NCBI RefSeq assembly: GCF_026230105.1
Contig: NC_079479.1
Coordinates: forward strand, 13,155,734 to 13,219,733
Direction of reading: 5' to 3'
Length of the DNA stretch: 64,000 nt
DNA from: Diorhabda sublineata
Taxonomy: Eukaryota; Arthropoda; Insecta; Coleoptera; Chrysomelidae
A program made the translations under genes and the position numbers. Each line of letters starts with the position of its first letter. Within the stretch, counting starts at the first letter, position 1. The notes under the pieces were generated by a model that had not been told where the DNA came from, did not search any database, and saw only the letters and a program-made list of their open reading frames with translations. This document shows positions 21,654 to 34,105 of this stretch, in pieces.

Positions 21654-24113
21654 TTAGGAATGTGATTGATTGTCGACGACGGGAAGAAGAAACGACGCCG
21701 TTTGCGCAACCGCATTACCGCCGCAACTCGCATAACCGTTATGGAACATTTCCGGTATTTGTACTAAAGTTTCGTTCAAAGCGTTCTCGTCTAATAACGA
21801 ATCCAACAATCCCTGAGATTGACTCAATTTCTCTAAAGATTTTACGTCGTTATCGACTGCAGCTAAAGCTTTTTCCAATTCTTCGGTTTCTTCTCGCGTC
21901 GGTTCGTATTCGCCATTTCTATTAACTGAAATGCCAAAAAAATTATTACACGCATATGTGAAAAATCCGGTCCTGTTCTTCGTTTATGTCAAACAGCAGG
22001 ACCAGATCGACTTTGATGCTTTTCATTTTTTATATAACTCGATTTGATAGAGAAAACCGTTTAAGCTAATCCGGTCCTGTTGTTTATACCCATGTAAATA
22101 AACAACAGGACCGGATCAACTCGTACGGTTTTCAATATAACATCGAATTTTATATAAAACTGAAAATTATCTAAGCCAGTGTCCGTTACTGCTGTTTGTT
22201 TATATCACATAGACAGGCCGGATCGAATTGATCATAAACGAAAAAAAAATTACCTACAAAAAAGTCGTTAAATTCATACAAAGCTGATTCGGTCCTTCTG
22301 TTCGTTTACATAGATAATGTAAACAAACTACAGGGCCGGATCTGACGATTTTTACAATTTTTTAAATCATTAGATATTGTGAGAACCGTTCTAGCTGATC
22401 CGGTCCTTACATTGCCAAAGTAAACAAACAACAGGACCGGCTCGAGGGGATATAAAACGATTTAACAAAAGATATGTTTACCTGTAAAGAAGTCGTTAAA
22501 TTCATCAACTTGTATAGTATTTAACACGTTATTTATGTCATTTTCTTCTAATAGATGTGGTTGCGTTTGCAAATTGCCCCCGTTTAAACCGAGAACCTGA
22601 TCTATCATTTGTATATCTTCGACTTCCAAAGTCGAAGAATCCGCTTCCGTTAAATCGTCAGGATCTAAAAATTAACAAATAAAAAATGAAAAATAAAACG
22701 AGATAAAATATACAAGGCGACGAAATCTGCTTTTTATTTTAATCAAAACACTCTGTAGTTCATTTCTGATATAAAATTCTCTTTGCTTGTTATAATTACG
22801 AGAACGAAAATATTAGTTGAATCTGATACAGGGTGAATCAAAATGAAGTGATTTTGTTTCCAATAAAATACAGGGTGATTTAAAAACTAATAAGTTTTGG
22901 GGTAAAAATGTCACATTTCAAACCAATAGAAAACAGGTGAAACAAAAATACCGAAAATTATTGGTAGTTTACCTGAATTGGACGTTTTGGCAGATGTTTC
23001 TATCAACGTGTTACTAGATATGTTGAGATCTTCGGATTTCGCGCTAGATCTTTTCCGTTTTTTATTTCTTTTTTGTGGTCTAATCATCGCCGATAATTTC
23101 ACTTTTCTTTTCAATTTTTTCGGTTTTCCTTCTTGGAATAATTTGTAATTATCCTAAAATTATTAGTAAAACTTTCGTACCCATTCCACAATTAAAATAT
23201 TTTTTTCAATCTCTACTATATCAACAAATTCAATTGGGGATTTTGAAAAAAATTTAAACTGATGGTAGGTGATCTATCGGTTCAAATAATATATTTTGAA
23301 TATTAACAGATAAAAGAATAGATTTACAAAAAAAAAACGTATATAACCTTTTTTGTAGAAATTTTTATGAGCCTCAATTTTTATTTAAAACTCTTTTTAC
23401 GAAAATCAATATTTTTGGAGATATTTAATGAAACTTTGAAGGAGACTGAAGGCAAATGAAGCTTTTTAATGGTTTATCTCCTCTAATCAACCAGAAGCTT
23501 TGGTAAAATCGGGGGACTCATCTTTTTGATACCACGCCTAACTAAGCACCATAGAATAACGACAATTATTAACCCTTTAAAATTGGAAACTCACCCTTTT
23601 TCTGGCATGTTCAGTACATAAAGGTAGTTCATGTAATATATCGAGTACGGGTGTTGAACACTGTCTATTATCAGAAAACTTTGCAGTACAATGTTCAAAT
23701 AAAGATTGTTCCGGATTTAACATTATATGTAATATACAATGCCGAGCGCATGGTAACGCAGGTTTCCAACATTTATCAATTTCGCACATTCTAGGAGCCA
23801 CTAGCCGACTGCAACCTGTTCGATACCCGTTTCTCAGTATAGGATTCACGTCGTTTATCAACTTTTCTGGTAAATTTAATGGTAAATTCGGTTTCCCTAC
23901 ATCGCTTCTCGTCAATTGTTGTATATACCTCCGGAATTCGTGTCTTGTTATTTCTATTTTTTCTTCTCGAGATCTATCTTCCAATTTGAATTTCTGAAAA
24001 GAATTAGTAACATTATTAACACGAAATTTAGTAATTTTGTTTTCGATTACCTCAAGTCCGGCACTAAACCAATGTTGTTGATAATGATTATGTATATTGT
24101 TTTCTATGTTCAT
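21654..24113 (-). CDS. INO80D: INO80 complex subunit D-like protein, five coding exons (5' end uncertain)
   Basis: Likely nuclear subunit of the INO80 chromatin-remodelling complex. Exons in transcript order: 24113-24051, 23993-23595, 23153-22973, 22664-22482 and 21925-21654, all GT-AG with matching phases, 365 residues, TAA at 21656-21654. Residues about 82-154 are a C3Hc3H zinc-binding domain. Cysteines and histidines fall in CEIDKCWKPALPCARHC, CTAKFSDNRQC and PLCTEHARKR, very close to the second such domain of vertebrate INO80D. A lysine/arginine-rich stretch (KKLKRKVKLS, KRNKKRKR) follows, then an acidic region (DPDDLTEADSS, QVDEFNDFF) and EELEKALAAVD near the C-terminus, in the family order. 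Vertebrate proteins are about 1,000 residues and have another C3Hc3H domain upstream, not found here. Either this form is short or 5' exons are missed. ATG 24113 is the first in-frame Met. Confidence 0.88.
21966..22440 (-). repeat. Array of five hairpin units in the last INO80D intron
   Basis: Five imperfect palindromes lie at about 21966-22008, 22071-22114, 22178-22222, 22289-22340 and 22399-22440, a spacing of 105-111 bp. Each has a left arm like CCGGTCCTGTTGTTTGTTTA and a right arm like TAAACAAACAACAGGACCGG around a short loop. They fill most of the 556-bp intron (21926-22481). Confidence 0.8.
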
Positions 24114-24153
24114 CTTAACAACTAACTCAGTACGTTTTTGTTCTTTATTTAAC

Positions 24154-25585
24154 CCTAATTTCAATTAGATTCCTATGAGCGACACTTTTACATTAAAATA
24201 ATTCAATTACATTCTAATATATTACCGACTATAATCAAAATTCATATCTGTGTCTCCACTTTTGATGATACTTCAATTTTATCATCTTACATTTAGCATT
24301 TTTTAAAACTACACCTAAAACATAATGAAAATTAATTTGAATATTTCTCTTTCAAACTTGTTATTGTCATAATAATAAATCGTAAATAGATGTAGAAATA
24401 AAAGTTTTATAATTGGAGCTAAACTTATATTTAATTAAATACAACATACGCACCTCGTTACTAATTATAATTAAATAACATCAATACTTTTGGGTGCTTC
24501 TAATTGTAGATTATGTAAAATTACGAATCGGATTAATTAACAATAATGAATAATTGGAAAATAAATAATTTCATAAGGTATTTAGAATTGTACAATTCTT
24601 CTTCTTTTTTATATGTTTGACATTTTATCGAACCGACTACTATTACAGCTAAATCTTCTTTTTTCGCAAATAGAAGTTTATTCAAAATATGAATTGATTA
24701 TTTTTTTCTTCATAAAAAACTCTATTGTTATCGTTAAAACTTCATTTAATCGTGTAGAAATAAAAAAAATATTTTTTTTGACGAAATAAATACCCTATAA
24801 AAAATTGTTTGCCCTGCCGGAATGTCAAAAGGTTCAATGCCACCTAATCGTCGAGTCCAGTGAAGTAGTGAAAATATTTTTTTGTGGTATTAGGATATTC
24901 GAGGTTTATCTAATTTCTTCATCCTTGCTTCTGGATTTCCTCTTTCATCACTGTCGTCCTAAGCTCATTAATTTTTCTGCATTCAGATGTACTTCTTATT
25001 GTTTCTTTTCTCTGAGGTGTTGTATACTGCCTCTGCTGTTTACTACATCGTCTGCATATGCCAGAAATTGTATTATCCCATTCTAATAATATATTGAACA
25101 ACCTAACGGATAACTGATCTTCCTGATTTAATCTCCTGTTTGTCTGCGAACATTTTGATAATCTTTGGTTTGCCTTTTTTACGTTTTTGTATGGTTATAC
25201 AGATTAAGTCTGAAAATATAAAGTATTCCTGTATAAAATTGATTTTTCTTACGAATTCTCACATTAATTAGAATCATACAGTAAATAAATAGATGTTGAA
25301 ATCACATTTTGTGAAACAAACAATACGATATGTTATTTCTTATTTCATGTAATAACTTCTAGAACTATTCATCTTGTAAATCTATTTTTTGGTAAAGTTT
25401 TCTCATATAAAATACAAAACTCTCGTTCGAAAATCAAATACCTATGTGAAAAGTTTTGATGTGCATAATAATAAAAATATTATATTGAAACAGATTTCGA
25501 ATTTGATGAAAAAAAAAAGATGATGTCCGAAAACTTTTATAACGGAAGCGTACAATACCTTTTTTTTTCATATAGTTCACTTACC
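24154..25585 (-). promoter_or_regulatory. Possible 5' UTR intron of INO80D
   Basis: A strong donor-like site, AACG|GTAAGTGA on the minus strand, would end an exon at 25585. A weaker acceptor-like AAATTAG would begin the exon at 24154, 41 bases before ATG 24113. Joining them would give a non-coding first exon and a 1.4-kb intron. The acceptor has little pyrimidine tract, so this is only a hypothesis. Confidence 0.3.
24915..25110 (-). mobile_element. Non-LTR retrotransposon reverse-transcriptase fragment
   Basis: The minus strand at about 25030-25070 encodes IQFLAYADDVV, the YADD catalytic box of a non-LTR reverse transcriptase. It is followed by SIQHLREK, in which the usual small and hydrophobic residues can be seen, and then by decayed sequence. 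Only this small part of the polymerase is present. Confidence 0.7.
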
Positions 25586-25839
25586 GTTACGAATGACAGA
25601 ATTTCGAATCCTAATTACAGTGTTTAATTTTAATTATAATCAAATAATGTAGTTCTTATTATTACATAAAATTTTAACCCTATATAAATAAATTAAGTAC
25701 GCCTATGAAATTTCACCACAATAATGGCCGTTTCTGTTAACTGGCATTAATTATCGACTGAAATAACCACTTGCTAGTTGATTTTTACATAAAAAGTCTA
25801 GTTTAATCCATTTCTGGTAATACTCCATTACGCGTCGGC

Positions 25840-26131
25840 CATTGTCGTGTGTGTTAACTCGAAACAGTGATGAAAATGTTTTTTCGATAATATTGATTTT
25901 TTGTTAGCGTCGAAAGTATTGATTAACTTATTTATCTAATGTCGAAAATTAGTGAAACAAAGTTTGAACCGTGTTTAACGAGTTTTACTAAATATAAACT
26001 GTGTGTAGTTCGTGAAAATGTCTTTTCGTCGAAATAGTGACTTGGAGACATGTAAAACTGATTAAGACAAGTTATGGTGATTTAAATAGTTCTAATCATA
26101 GCAGGAATAACTGAGCAGATCAATTCAACAG
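25840..26131 (+). promoter_or_regulatory. Possible non-coding first exon and promoter of a plus-strand transcript
   Basis: The block from about 25840 is less AT-rich than its surroundings (TACGCGTCGGCCATTGTCGT) and resembles an insect 5' UTR. It ends in CAACAG|GTATTT, a reasonable donor at 26131/26132. I find no matching coding exon downstream inside the window. If real, it would sit head-to-head with the possible INO80D first exon about 250 bp away. Confidence 0.3.
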
Positions 26132-27510
26132 GTATTTTATATTATAATATTTTTCTATTAATATCGTGCTAAAAATTATTTAATCAATAATTATCGATTG
26201 AATTGAATATATGAATAGGTAGGTAGACAATATTTTTAATTATATATTTGATTTTTCTGTATTTCAAATTGATTTGAACTATATCATTTTGCTCTATATT
26301 CAATGCAATTATTCTAATAATCAAATTAATGTCTCAATATTCAATAAAATAGATTTTTTATTAGTGTAATTGTTGAATTAGTTATTTAATTTATAAAGGT
26401 CATTGTTATAGGAGGTAGCTACAATTATGATACTTTTTTTTCAACTTTATACTTCTTAGATCGTTTTATATGTTTTTCGTGACAAATCATGTTGGTTTTA
26501 AGTCTCTTAATAAAAAAATCAATTCAAAATGATTTTCTTTCAAGAGACCTAAAATCGACTGGATTTATCAAGAAAAATTTTATTTTACATATGTATGGAT
26601 TAGAAGATGTAGTTAAAAACTTTTTAATTTGAAATATTTAGATTTGCATGTGACTTATTTATTTTCACATTTCTCATAAAATTTGAATTTTTTGATGCTG
26701 TCTTTCCTTATTAAACGATTTATTCCTGTTTACTGTGGTTTAAACTGCATTGGACTTTAATTTCAGTATATTTTTGTTTAAGTTTTTTAATTCTCAGCCC
26801 TTACAATTAGTGGTACAATAGGTTGACATACGCGTTTCTATCAATGATATTAGCAGTACATGATGTTTTTGTAAGGTGATGTTCACAATTAATGATGTTC
26901 CACAGATTTTGCAGCAATGCCAGTGAATTTACTTGTTTTGAATATTAGGAATTAAGTTTAAATTTTTCTGTAGTTGTTGATTGTTATAATCTGACCGCTC
27001 ATTACAGAGAGTAATCACGTGCATAGTGCGTGAGAGAGAAATTGTAAGCCTGAATCACACCATACACAACACTAAAAGGTATTTAGTGGCAAATTTGAAT
27101 TGAATTTTAAATGCTTTTTTCAAACTAACATTTTTATTTGAATTTTAAATACATTATTTTAATATCATATCATATAAATAATACTTTTATTTATCAATTG
27201 CATAGCATTCATACATTAAAATCTTCGTTCACTAAGTTAACTACTAAATGTTATACCTACATATTTCACACGTTGCCTTGATTTTTTCAAAAGTATCTAT
27301 AAATATATATAATGATTATTTTAATCGTAATTTTGTTTTCCCTAACCTTAAATAGCTAGACGGTTTTTCAAATTTATGGTATACTAAATAAAAATGCAAG
27401 GGTACCTAATACTGTAAACGTAAAGTAATATCTAAGAAAGAAATGTCGTGCTATATGTTTTATTCAACTACGTATCAAAGGTTATAAAGTAAATTCATAC
27501 AAAACGATAT
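26132..27510. other. AT-rich DNA without recognised content
   Basis: No coding exon, transposon domain or structured repeat could be identified in this 1.4 kb. Confidence 0.4.
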
Positions 27511-27511
27511 A

Positions 27512-27640
<129 letters not shown>

Positions 27641-27709
27641 CTTTATAAACAACACAAGGTCCTTTTCTAAATAAATTCTTTGTTTTCACAAAAGGTGGTT
27701 GAGAGGGAT

Positions 27710-28117
27710 TTAAGGGCAGCATAAATTTATTATTAGAGATTCCACTTGTTTTTCCATTAAATTATCAATGTCCCACATTTTATTTCGAAAAAAGCGGACA
27801 TGTTGGATTGCCTTACTCCAATTGGTTTGGGTAACATTATTTAAAGCTTTAGTAAATAAAGTTTGGACATCACTAATTTTAAATGTTGTGTTTTTCCTTG
27901 CCACCTCACCCTTGATTTGTGCCCATATGAGTTCAATTGGGTTGAATTCACAATGGTAAGGTGGCAATCGTAAAACAATTTTATTTTTCTCTTTGGCCAT
28001 CTCATCAACGACATATCTTTGGACTAATGGCCGATTCTCTTTAACCAATGCCAAAATTTTTTTACCCTCACTAACCAAAAGATTGCAACCACAATAAAAA
28101 CAATAACTTGGTTGCAA
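27710..28117 (-). pseudogene. DDE transposase (IS630/Tc1-type), C-terminal 130 residues
   Basis: The frame encodes VVDEMAKEKNKIVLRLPPYH, then CEFNPIELIWAQIKGEVARK, then TFKISDVQTLFTKALNNV. PPYHCEFNPIELIW is the segment with the final catalytic glutamate (NPIE) of Tc1/IS630-type DDE transposases common in insect genomes. The aspartates expected further upstream are absent and the frame has no proper ATG at its left end, so this is a 5'-truncated remnant. The usual protein is two to three times longer. Confidence 0.8.
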
Positions 28118-29215
28118 TGAGGAAAATCGCTCCAGTTTTTATAAATAATAAATATTTATTATACTTTGTATCCTCAGATGCATTTTGTCAAAATTCTAAA
28201 AGTATTAAAGCAATGACGCGTTTAGAAATGATTGTTCTTCAGATTGAATAACGTAAATAGACAGTTTAAATTTAGTTCCATGAATATCACAGCCACTTTT
28301 AACAATAAAATTGATTTTAAAATAGAGGATAGTCAATGTATAACATAACTATAATACCACATATTAAAGAATAATAAAAATTAAAGTACATGTTTAACAT
28401 GCGCTATTTATTATACAGTCACATAATTCTTACTGTAGAAATGTAGTTGAATTTTTATCAAAGTAAATAAATAACATAATAAAACAGAAGCTTAAAATAA
28501 TTATTAATATAAAATTTTTGGAATATAATAATAATATATTAATGTAACGTGCAGCTGTGTGAACTTGACTTTCTCAGACATTGCTTCAGCCAATACGAAT
28601 GGTTATAAAAGGTACCACTAGCATCCCATGAGCCGATCACGCGTTTTTATTGCTCTCACTACCGACCGGCCAGATTATAGTTAGATATTATTTCCATATT
28701 TTCTTTTCAATATATGGTTGTTAAACAACAGCTTCAATTGTTGGTTCTCTATAATATAAGAAAAGTATCAAAAAAATGAAGCAATTCGAATTTTATATAA
28801 TATACAGGAATTGTCATTAAAAAATCATTGTTTGATTTGTAATTTTATTATACCACACTATGCATGGTTCTAAATGAGCTATTGTCTTTTATATGCTCTT
28901 GCAATCACTCTAGAACATTCTAGAAACTTATGTCTGGTTATGAATAACTTCATTTAGAAACCTTAGTCCAATAAGGGTTACCTATTTGAAATCATTGCTT
29001 TGGGTTTTACCAATATTTAGATTGGTAGACCTTTGGTTTGGCTTTTTGAACTTGAGGAAAGGTTGTATTTTGTGGGGTCCATTTTTAGGAGATGGAGGCT
29101 TTGCTGACGATAGGAAAGACGTCCATATGTAAAAAGAAAGTAAAAAATAATTATTGACAACGTTATTAATCATTCAAATTTTATTTACGTTGGGCAATTG
29201 TATCTTGATGGTATT
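28118..29215. other. AT-rich DNA with a promoter-like block
   Basis: No gene is seen. At 28588-28612 a CCAAT word (CAGCCAATACG) and a TATA box (GGTTATAAAAGG) lie close together. At 28911-28926 three alternating GAA/TTC pentamers (AGAACATTCTAGAAA) form an ideal heat-shock element. Whether either is used is unknown. Confidence 0.3.
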
Positions 29216-29535
29216 AAGAAAATCGAGGACCAGATTTGATTTACTTTAGCTTTGATTAATTTAGGTTAATTTCGATTGGGTTAGATATACTTAACTTACG
29301 GTTTGGTTTAGTTTAGTTTCAAAATGATCAGATTTACTTCACCTTCTATTAGGTTACATTTACTTTAGCTTCATTTAGCTTAGATTTACTTCAGATTTGA
29401 TTATGTTAAGTTTGCGTTAGCTTCCATTTGGTTAGATTTATTCTAGATTCGATTAGTTTAAGTTCACTTTAGCTTCTATTTGGTTAGATTTATTGCAGTT
29501 TCGATTAGGTTGGGTTCATTTTATTTTGGATTAGG
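29215..29535 (+). repeat. Minisatellite of GGTTAGATTTACTTTAGCTT type
   Basis: About eight to ten diverged units of 30-55 bp, each with a version of TTCGATTAGGTTA and TTTACTTTAGCTTC. No coding potential. Confidence 0.75.
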
Positions 29536-30830
29536 TTATTTCAATTCGAAGAAACTCGGGAAAAAATATATTTTTCTTTGGAAAGCGATGGTTTTTTTGA
29601 CAATAAAGGAAAACTGCTGTAATTCGTAAATCCAGAGACCAAAAAGTCGAGCCTGAAGTACTGATTTCCGGAATCTAAATGCTAAACTAACGTGTTTTTA
29701 TCATGATCTCAAACCGAGTGATATAGCAGAATTTTCTAACGAAAAAATGAATAATTTATTCATTTTTCATTCATAAATTATTTAGAATTTAATTTTAAAT
29801 GCATTTTAATCGTTTTCATTATTTAATTTTCCTAAATTTTTAAATTATAATCCTTTATCAACCGTTTTGGCAGTGTTCGTACGTCGCGCATCGTCCTTAT
29901 TCAGCACACACACATTTCAGAGTAAATGTAGCCTGAGAAATTGGTAAAGAAGTGCCTTTCTTCATAGATCACCCCTTCTATTGTTCGTTTGGGACCCCTC
30001 AGTAGATTAGCGATTAATGCCTTCGGGACGCTGCCGGCTGCATTGGCACGGGCTTCTTTCCTTTTATTAAATATGAGGAAAATCGTTGAACGGTCGTGGC
30101 ATCTTGATAAACGTCTTTTCCGAACAAACGCGAACATAGATTCATACTTTTTCTTCATTTCACTACCGATTTTTGAACTTTCTGTATTTTATTTAGTGGG
30201 ATGCTGATTCCAGATATACCGTGAAGGTATTTAAATTCAATATACGGATTTATAAATACAAATCAAGTTGTTTAGATCACCCTGTATACTTTACAGGGTA
30301 CAGTATCTTTTTCAATATTTATTCAACCATCAAAGACATCAATCAAAAGTGTCGTTTCAAACTAACAACGTGGAATATCAAATTTTGAGAGTTAACAAAA
30401 ATTAAGTCTCTCCCTATATTGCTATAAATGACTAATGATACTTCATAATAAAACGATATCCCATTGTAAGTTGAGGGTTCGAGCGCCAGCGGACTTTTCA
30501 CTTTATCATTACGATAGGATGTTGATTATGTCAAAAAGAACATTTATTATCATTAACGAGACAGGAGAAAAAAATTTGACATTTTATTATGTTCCACTAT
30601 AGCTTATTCAACGCAATTATATTAGATAATTATAATAATTATTTCGATAAATAGCGAAATATTGATGTTCGAAAAATCAATATTTTTAACTGTTTTTGAA
30701 AAGAAAACTAAAATCAACCCGATTTATTTATATTTATTCATAAATACGTCAGAGTAATGAATTTTCGTGATCCTTATATCATAGTTAGTGGTCAGAGACG
30801 TTTTGATAAGTCCCTTGTGCTCAGCTAAAT
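29536..30830. other. Intergenic DNA, unassigned
   Basis: AT-rich apart from a GC-richer patch at about 29990-30130. Neither strand of that patch shows a protein family I recognise. It may be part of an unknown transposon. Confidence 0.3.
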
Positions 30831-31330
30831 TTAACAAAGGTCAATGAACCTTTTAACGCCACTATTTAAACTGTGAGATTTGCCTTGGTACATGGGCACC
30901 CACCGATGACGTGATCTGCTTTTTCTCCCTCCTCCTGAACCAGAGGCATTTCAAATACATATAATATAGAGAAAGCGTCTTGGACGATCGTATCCAGTCG
31001 AATTTCACACTTATTTAATTAGAGCATTTGATAGGTAACAGAAACAGGAAGCTCTTCTTTCTGTTTTTCCGCAGACACTTTTGTGGCAGCTCTATTATCT
31101 GAGCAGATTGAGATTCCCTCCATCACACCTAATACTTTGAAGACCTGTTCTCCAATGGAGAAATGTCTTATTTTGAGGTATCATTAGCAGAAACTCATCC
31201 TCATTTGAGTACTTGGTGATTCCGTTATTTGGAATAGAGAAGTTAAAGTTAGCTGTCCACTGTTGGTCAGTGATTAGTGTCTTGTTATTGACGCGATCCT
31301 TCACATTCACCTGCAGCTTGCAATCTGCTG
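30830..31330 (-). mobile_element. Jockey-type non-LTR element, C-terminal fragment (copy A)
   Basis: The minus strand at about 30880-30960 reads LVQEEGEKADHVIGGCPC, resembling the Cys-rich end of many insect non-LTR polymerases (C..C.EEEETAEHLLC.CP). A related fragment lies at 43490-44100. Shared words include GTGATCTGC, CCTCCTCC and TCGAATT, in the same order. Confidence 0.55.
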
Positions 31331-32120
31331 TTGATAGTCAGTCTATGTGTTGTCTTAAGTACAAAAGTTGAAGGACTAGTAGTTGCCTAGAAGTGGTGAG
31401 GTGCCGAAATCAGTCCACTTGCACTTACTAACACGGTGAGTGTCGATCACGTTTACTGATCAATACAATTCGTTTATCTTCAATGGTTGAGGTTTGAGCC
31501 GATCTGAATATTCCTCCTGGTGGATACATTTTTTTTACTCTGTACGTGATCCGTAAATGATTTTCAACTGCAGCTTCTAAATATTTCGATAACGTCTTTC
31601 CTGTCTAATGATCGACTTAATTTCTTATCGAGTTGGTTATTGGAAAACGTGATAAAGATAGCGAAACGATCTTTTATGAGTGATTCAAATGAATTCATTG
31701 TCTTATCTCTATACGTCCTTCCGGCTAATTGGCCATAAAGACTGAGCCTTTTCTCAAAAGGGGCACAAATACCACTTTATCTTTCAATTAAAAGCGAATT
31801 TCAATATTTTATAATACTTTTTAATTGCATTGACACAGAACCGGTCTTGGGATACCTTTCGCAAAAAATAAATATAATCTTATCAAATTTGGGGCAAAAA
31901 AATCGATTCCACTGAACACGAAATTGTATTTTTCTTAGTGAAATCTTGAAGCTAACGCCATTAAATTCAAAAATATTTCTTTCTCTCACAGTTCAACAAA
32001 ATGTAACCACCCTTTTTATGCTTGTTTAGGGGTAACTGACTTTTAAAAAAAGTTATATACCTGACCCACCACTATCAATTAACCATCTCTGTTAACAAAA
32101 AATAAGTATTTTACCTAAAA
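31331..32120. other. Intergenic DNA, unassigned
   Basis: Contains no gene or transposon domain that I can recognise. Confidence 0.35.
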
Positions 32121-32650
32121 ATTGATACAGCAAGTGATAAAGCTGCTCAAGCGGTCACCATATTACGACAAAACCAGATTCAGTCTGCCGTCAATCAATG
32201 TCAACCAGATCGCTGATAAATCAGGTCCTCACAAGTGCTAAAGCCCAGGAAGAGCTCAGAGAAATGCGAGGAGTGGAGCCAAGCCAAAAAGACCAGCTAC
32301 TGGTCCCCAATTAACCCCATCCCATCGATTTACGATTTGCCAGAAAACGCGTTAATTGGACTGACGAAAAAAGTATCCCTGCATGGTAGCGATGGAAGAG
32401 GACGAGTTTGCAGGAAACCTGGAGAAAGATTCGCATAAAATAAAACTTTTGGAAGAGGTTCCTGGATGGTTTGAGAGCCCATTTCAATGGAAGGATTAAC
32501 CGCGAACAGTTTCATTCTAATGCAAGGCAATGCCCGTCCAGAAATCGGAACTCAAAATGGCGCTCACGAAAGAATGTGATAGCATCGAACAAGATCTTAT
32601 TCGATCAATAAAAAGCGATTGGAAGCAGTTATTAAAGCCAGGAGCATTTT
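32120..32650 (+). mobile_element. Tc1-like transposase remnant spanning most of the protein
   Basis: In shifting frames the plus strand gives AAQAVTILRQNQIQS (the N-terminal helix-turn-helix), NALIGLTKKVSLHGSDGRGR then VCRKPGERF (the region with the first catalytic Asp and the FGSDGRRRVWRRPGERY block), SWMV.EPISMEGL (the GSVMVWG-IS block) and KKRLEAVIKARS at the C-terminus. Several frame breaks and internal losses show that it is inactive. The DPKH and SPDLNPIE blocks are missing. Confidence 0.7.
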
Positions 32651-34105
32651 GACGAATTTAAGCTGCTAATTTCTTTACTTCCGTTGTGTATGATTCCTTT
32701 TGATACTTTTTCTGTACCTAAAAATAATTCAATTGCAACATAAACCATACAATAATTCCGCTTTTTATATATTTATAACCATTAGATACACTCTTTAGCT
32801 TAAGACGGTTCTGGAAATCGAATTAAAGTTCGTTGGTTGCCTTTGAATTTGGAACAAAAGAAATATGGCCATTATTATACCGTTAAATCGAAATTATTCC
32901 AAAATCAGATATATCATAACGATTTTATAATTAAATAATGAAATATACAGGGTTTTACGCAAATTGGAATACTTAATGATGGTGGCCGAGTTTTCGTTTT
33001 TAAAGTAACTTCTCTTTCATTCGCTCAGGCGTAATGCATTTCCAACACAAATGTTAGTATGCTTAGTTTTGATCTTGCGGACCTAAAAGTTAATCTTCGT
33101 ATTGCTTTAGGTTAGGTTAGGTTTCTAAATAGCAATAAGAAAGAGAATCGGAGAGGCAATAGGGAGGTCTGAGGAGATTGCAGCGTTGTCACGATGTACA
33201 AAACTATTTGAAAACCAATGAAACAACTTTGAAATAGAGTAAACAATGGAAGGATCAGAAATAGTATGAGCAATCTTTTAAAGCTAACCGATTCGGGTTT
33301 ATAAATGCTGTTGGTTCGAGGGAAGCATTGTGAAGCATTATTCTCAGTGCAGATCCTGATACAAAGAAATGAAATAAAACAAGGAAAAATAATGGAGATA
33401 CAGGGGAGAAACACTAAGACCTGAGACCGCCTGGATAGTAAAAGAACAAGTCTTTGGAATAAGTTAGAAATTAATCCATTACTCCAAAAGATCCTGCGAG
33501 GCGAGGTCCAGAAAGAAGACGAATCTGGATCAATGAAACACCTTCCCTCAACTCTTTGGCATTGCTGCTGATAGCTTTAAAGTTGTAATAATGATCGCCA
33601 ATATTCGTCACAAGGAAGAAATTATTTAATCTACCCTCTTATACATTTTACGTCAGCTAATTAGGGTATCAAAACAAATCAAACAAATTAACAAGTTACA
33701 GAACAATGAGATGTTAATTGAGTTTCCCGTAAAATAATTTCCCATTGTCCGCGTTTCCGCTCTCGTGAACTTATAAATAATTTGAATTTGGTTTGTAGAC
33801 CATAACGACTATCTAGTAACAAGTTGTATCTAGCTCGGTTTACGAAATTGTAATGGTTAAGGCGGAACAAAAAATTAAGAGATGAAAATTTTGATATAAA
33901 GATAAGTAATGGTGGAAACGTTTTGGTAGACTTCGAAGATGATCATTTACATAGAAATCTCGACCCATTGATCCTCTTTTGAAAACCGTTTTCTAATAAT
34001 TTCTTTTCGCTACTTGGGTGATAGTTCCAGAAGTTTCTGACCTGAAGTTTTCAGTGAATTTGTAAACATGGAAAAAATCGTTTTATGATACAATATTTTC
34101 ATTTG
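32651..34105. other. Intergenic DNA, unassigned
   Basis: No supported gene. AT-rich, with no recognisable transposon domain. Confidence 0.35.

Noticed and set aside
23577..24164. Single open frame through the first INO80D exons, starting at a TTG
   Set aside because: A 57-nt GT-AG intron lies within it. TTG is not a normal eukaryotic start, and the first ATG is at 24113.
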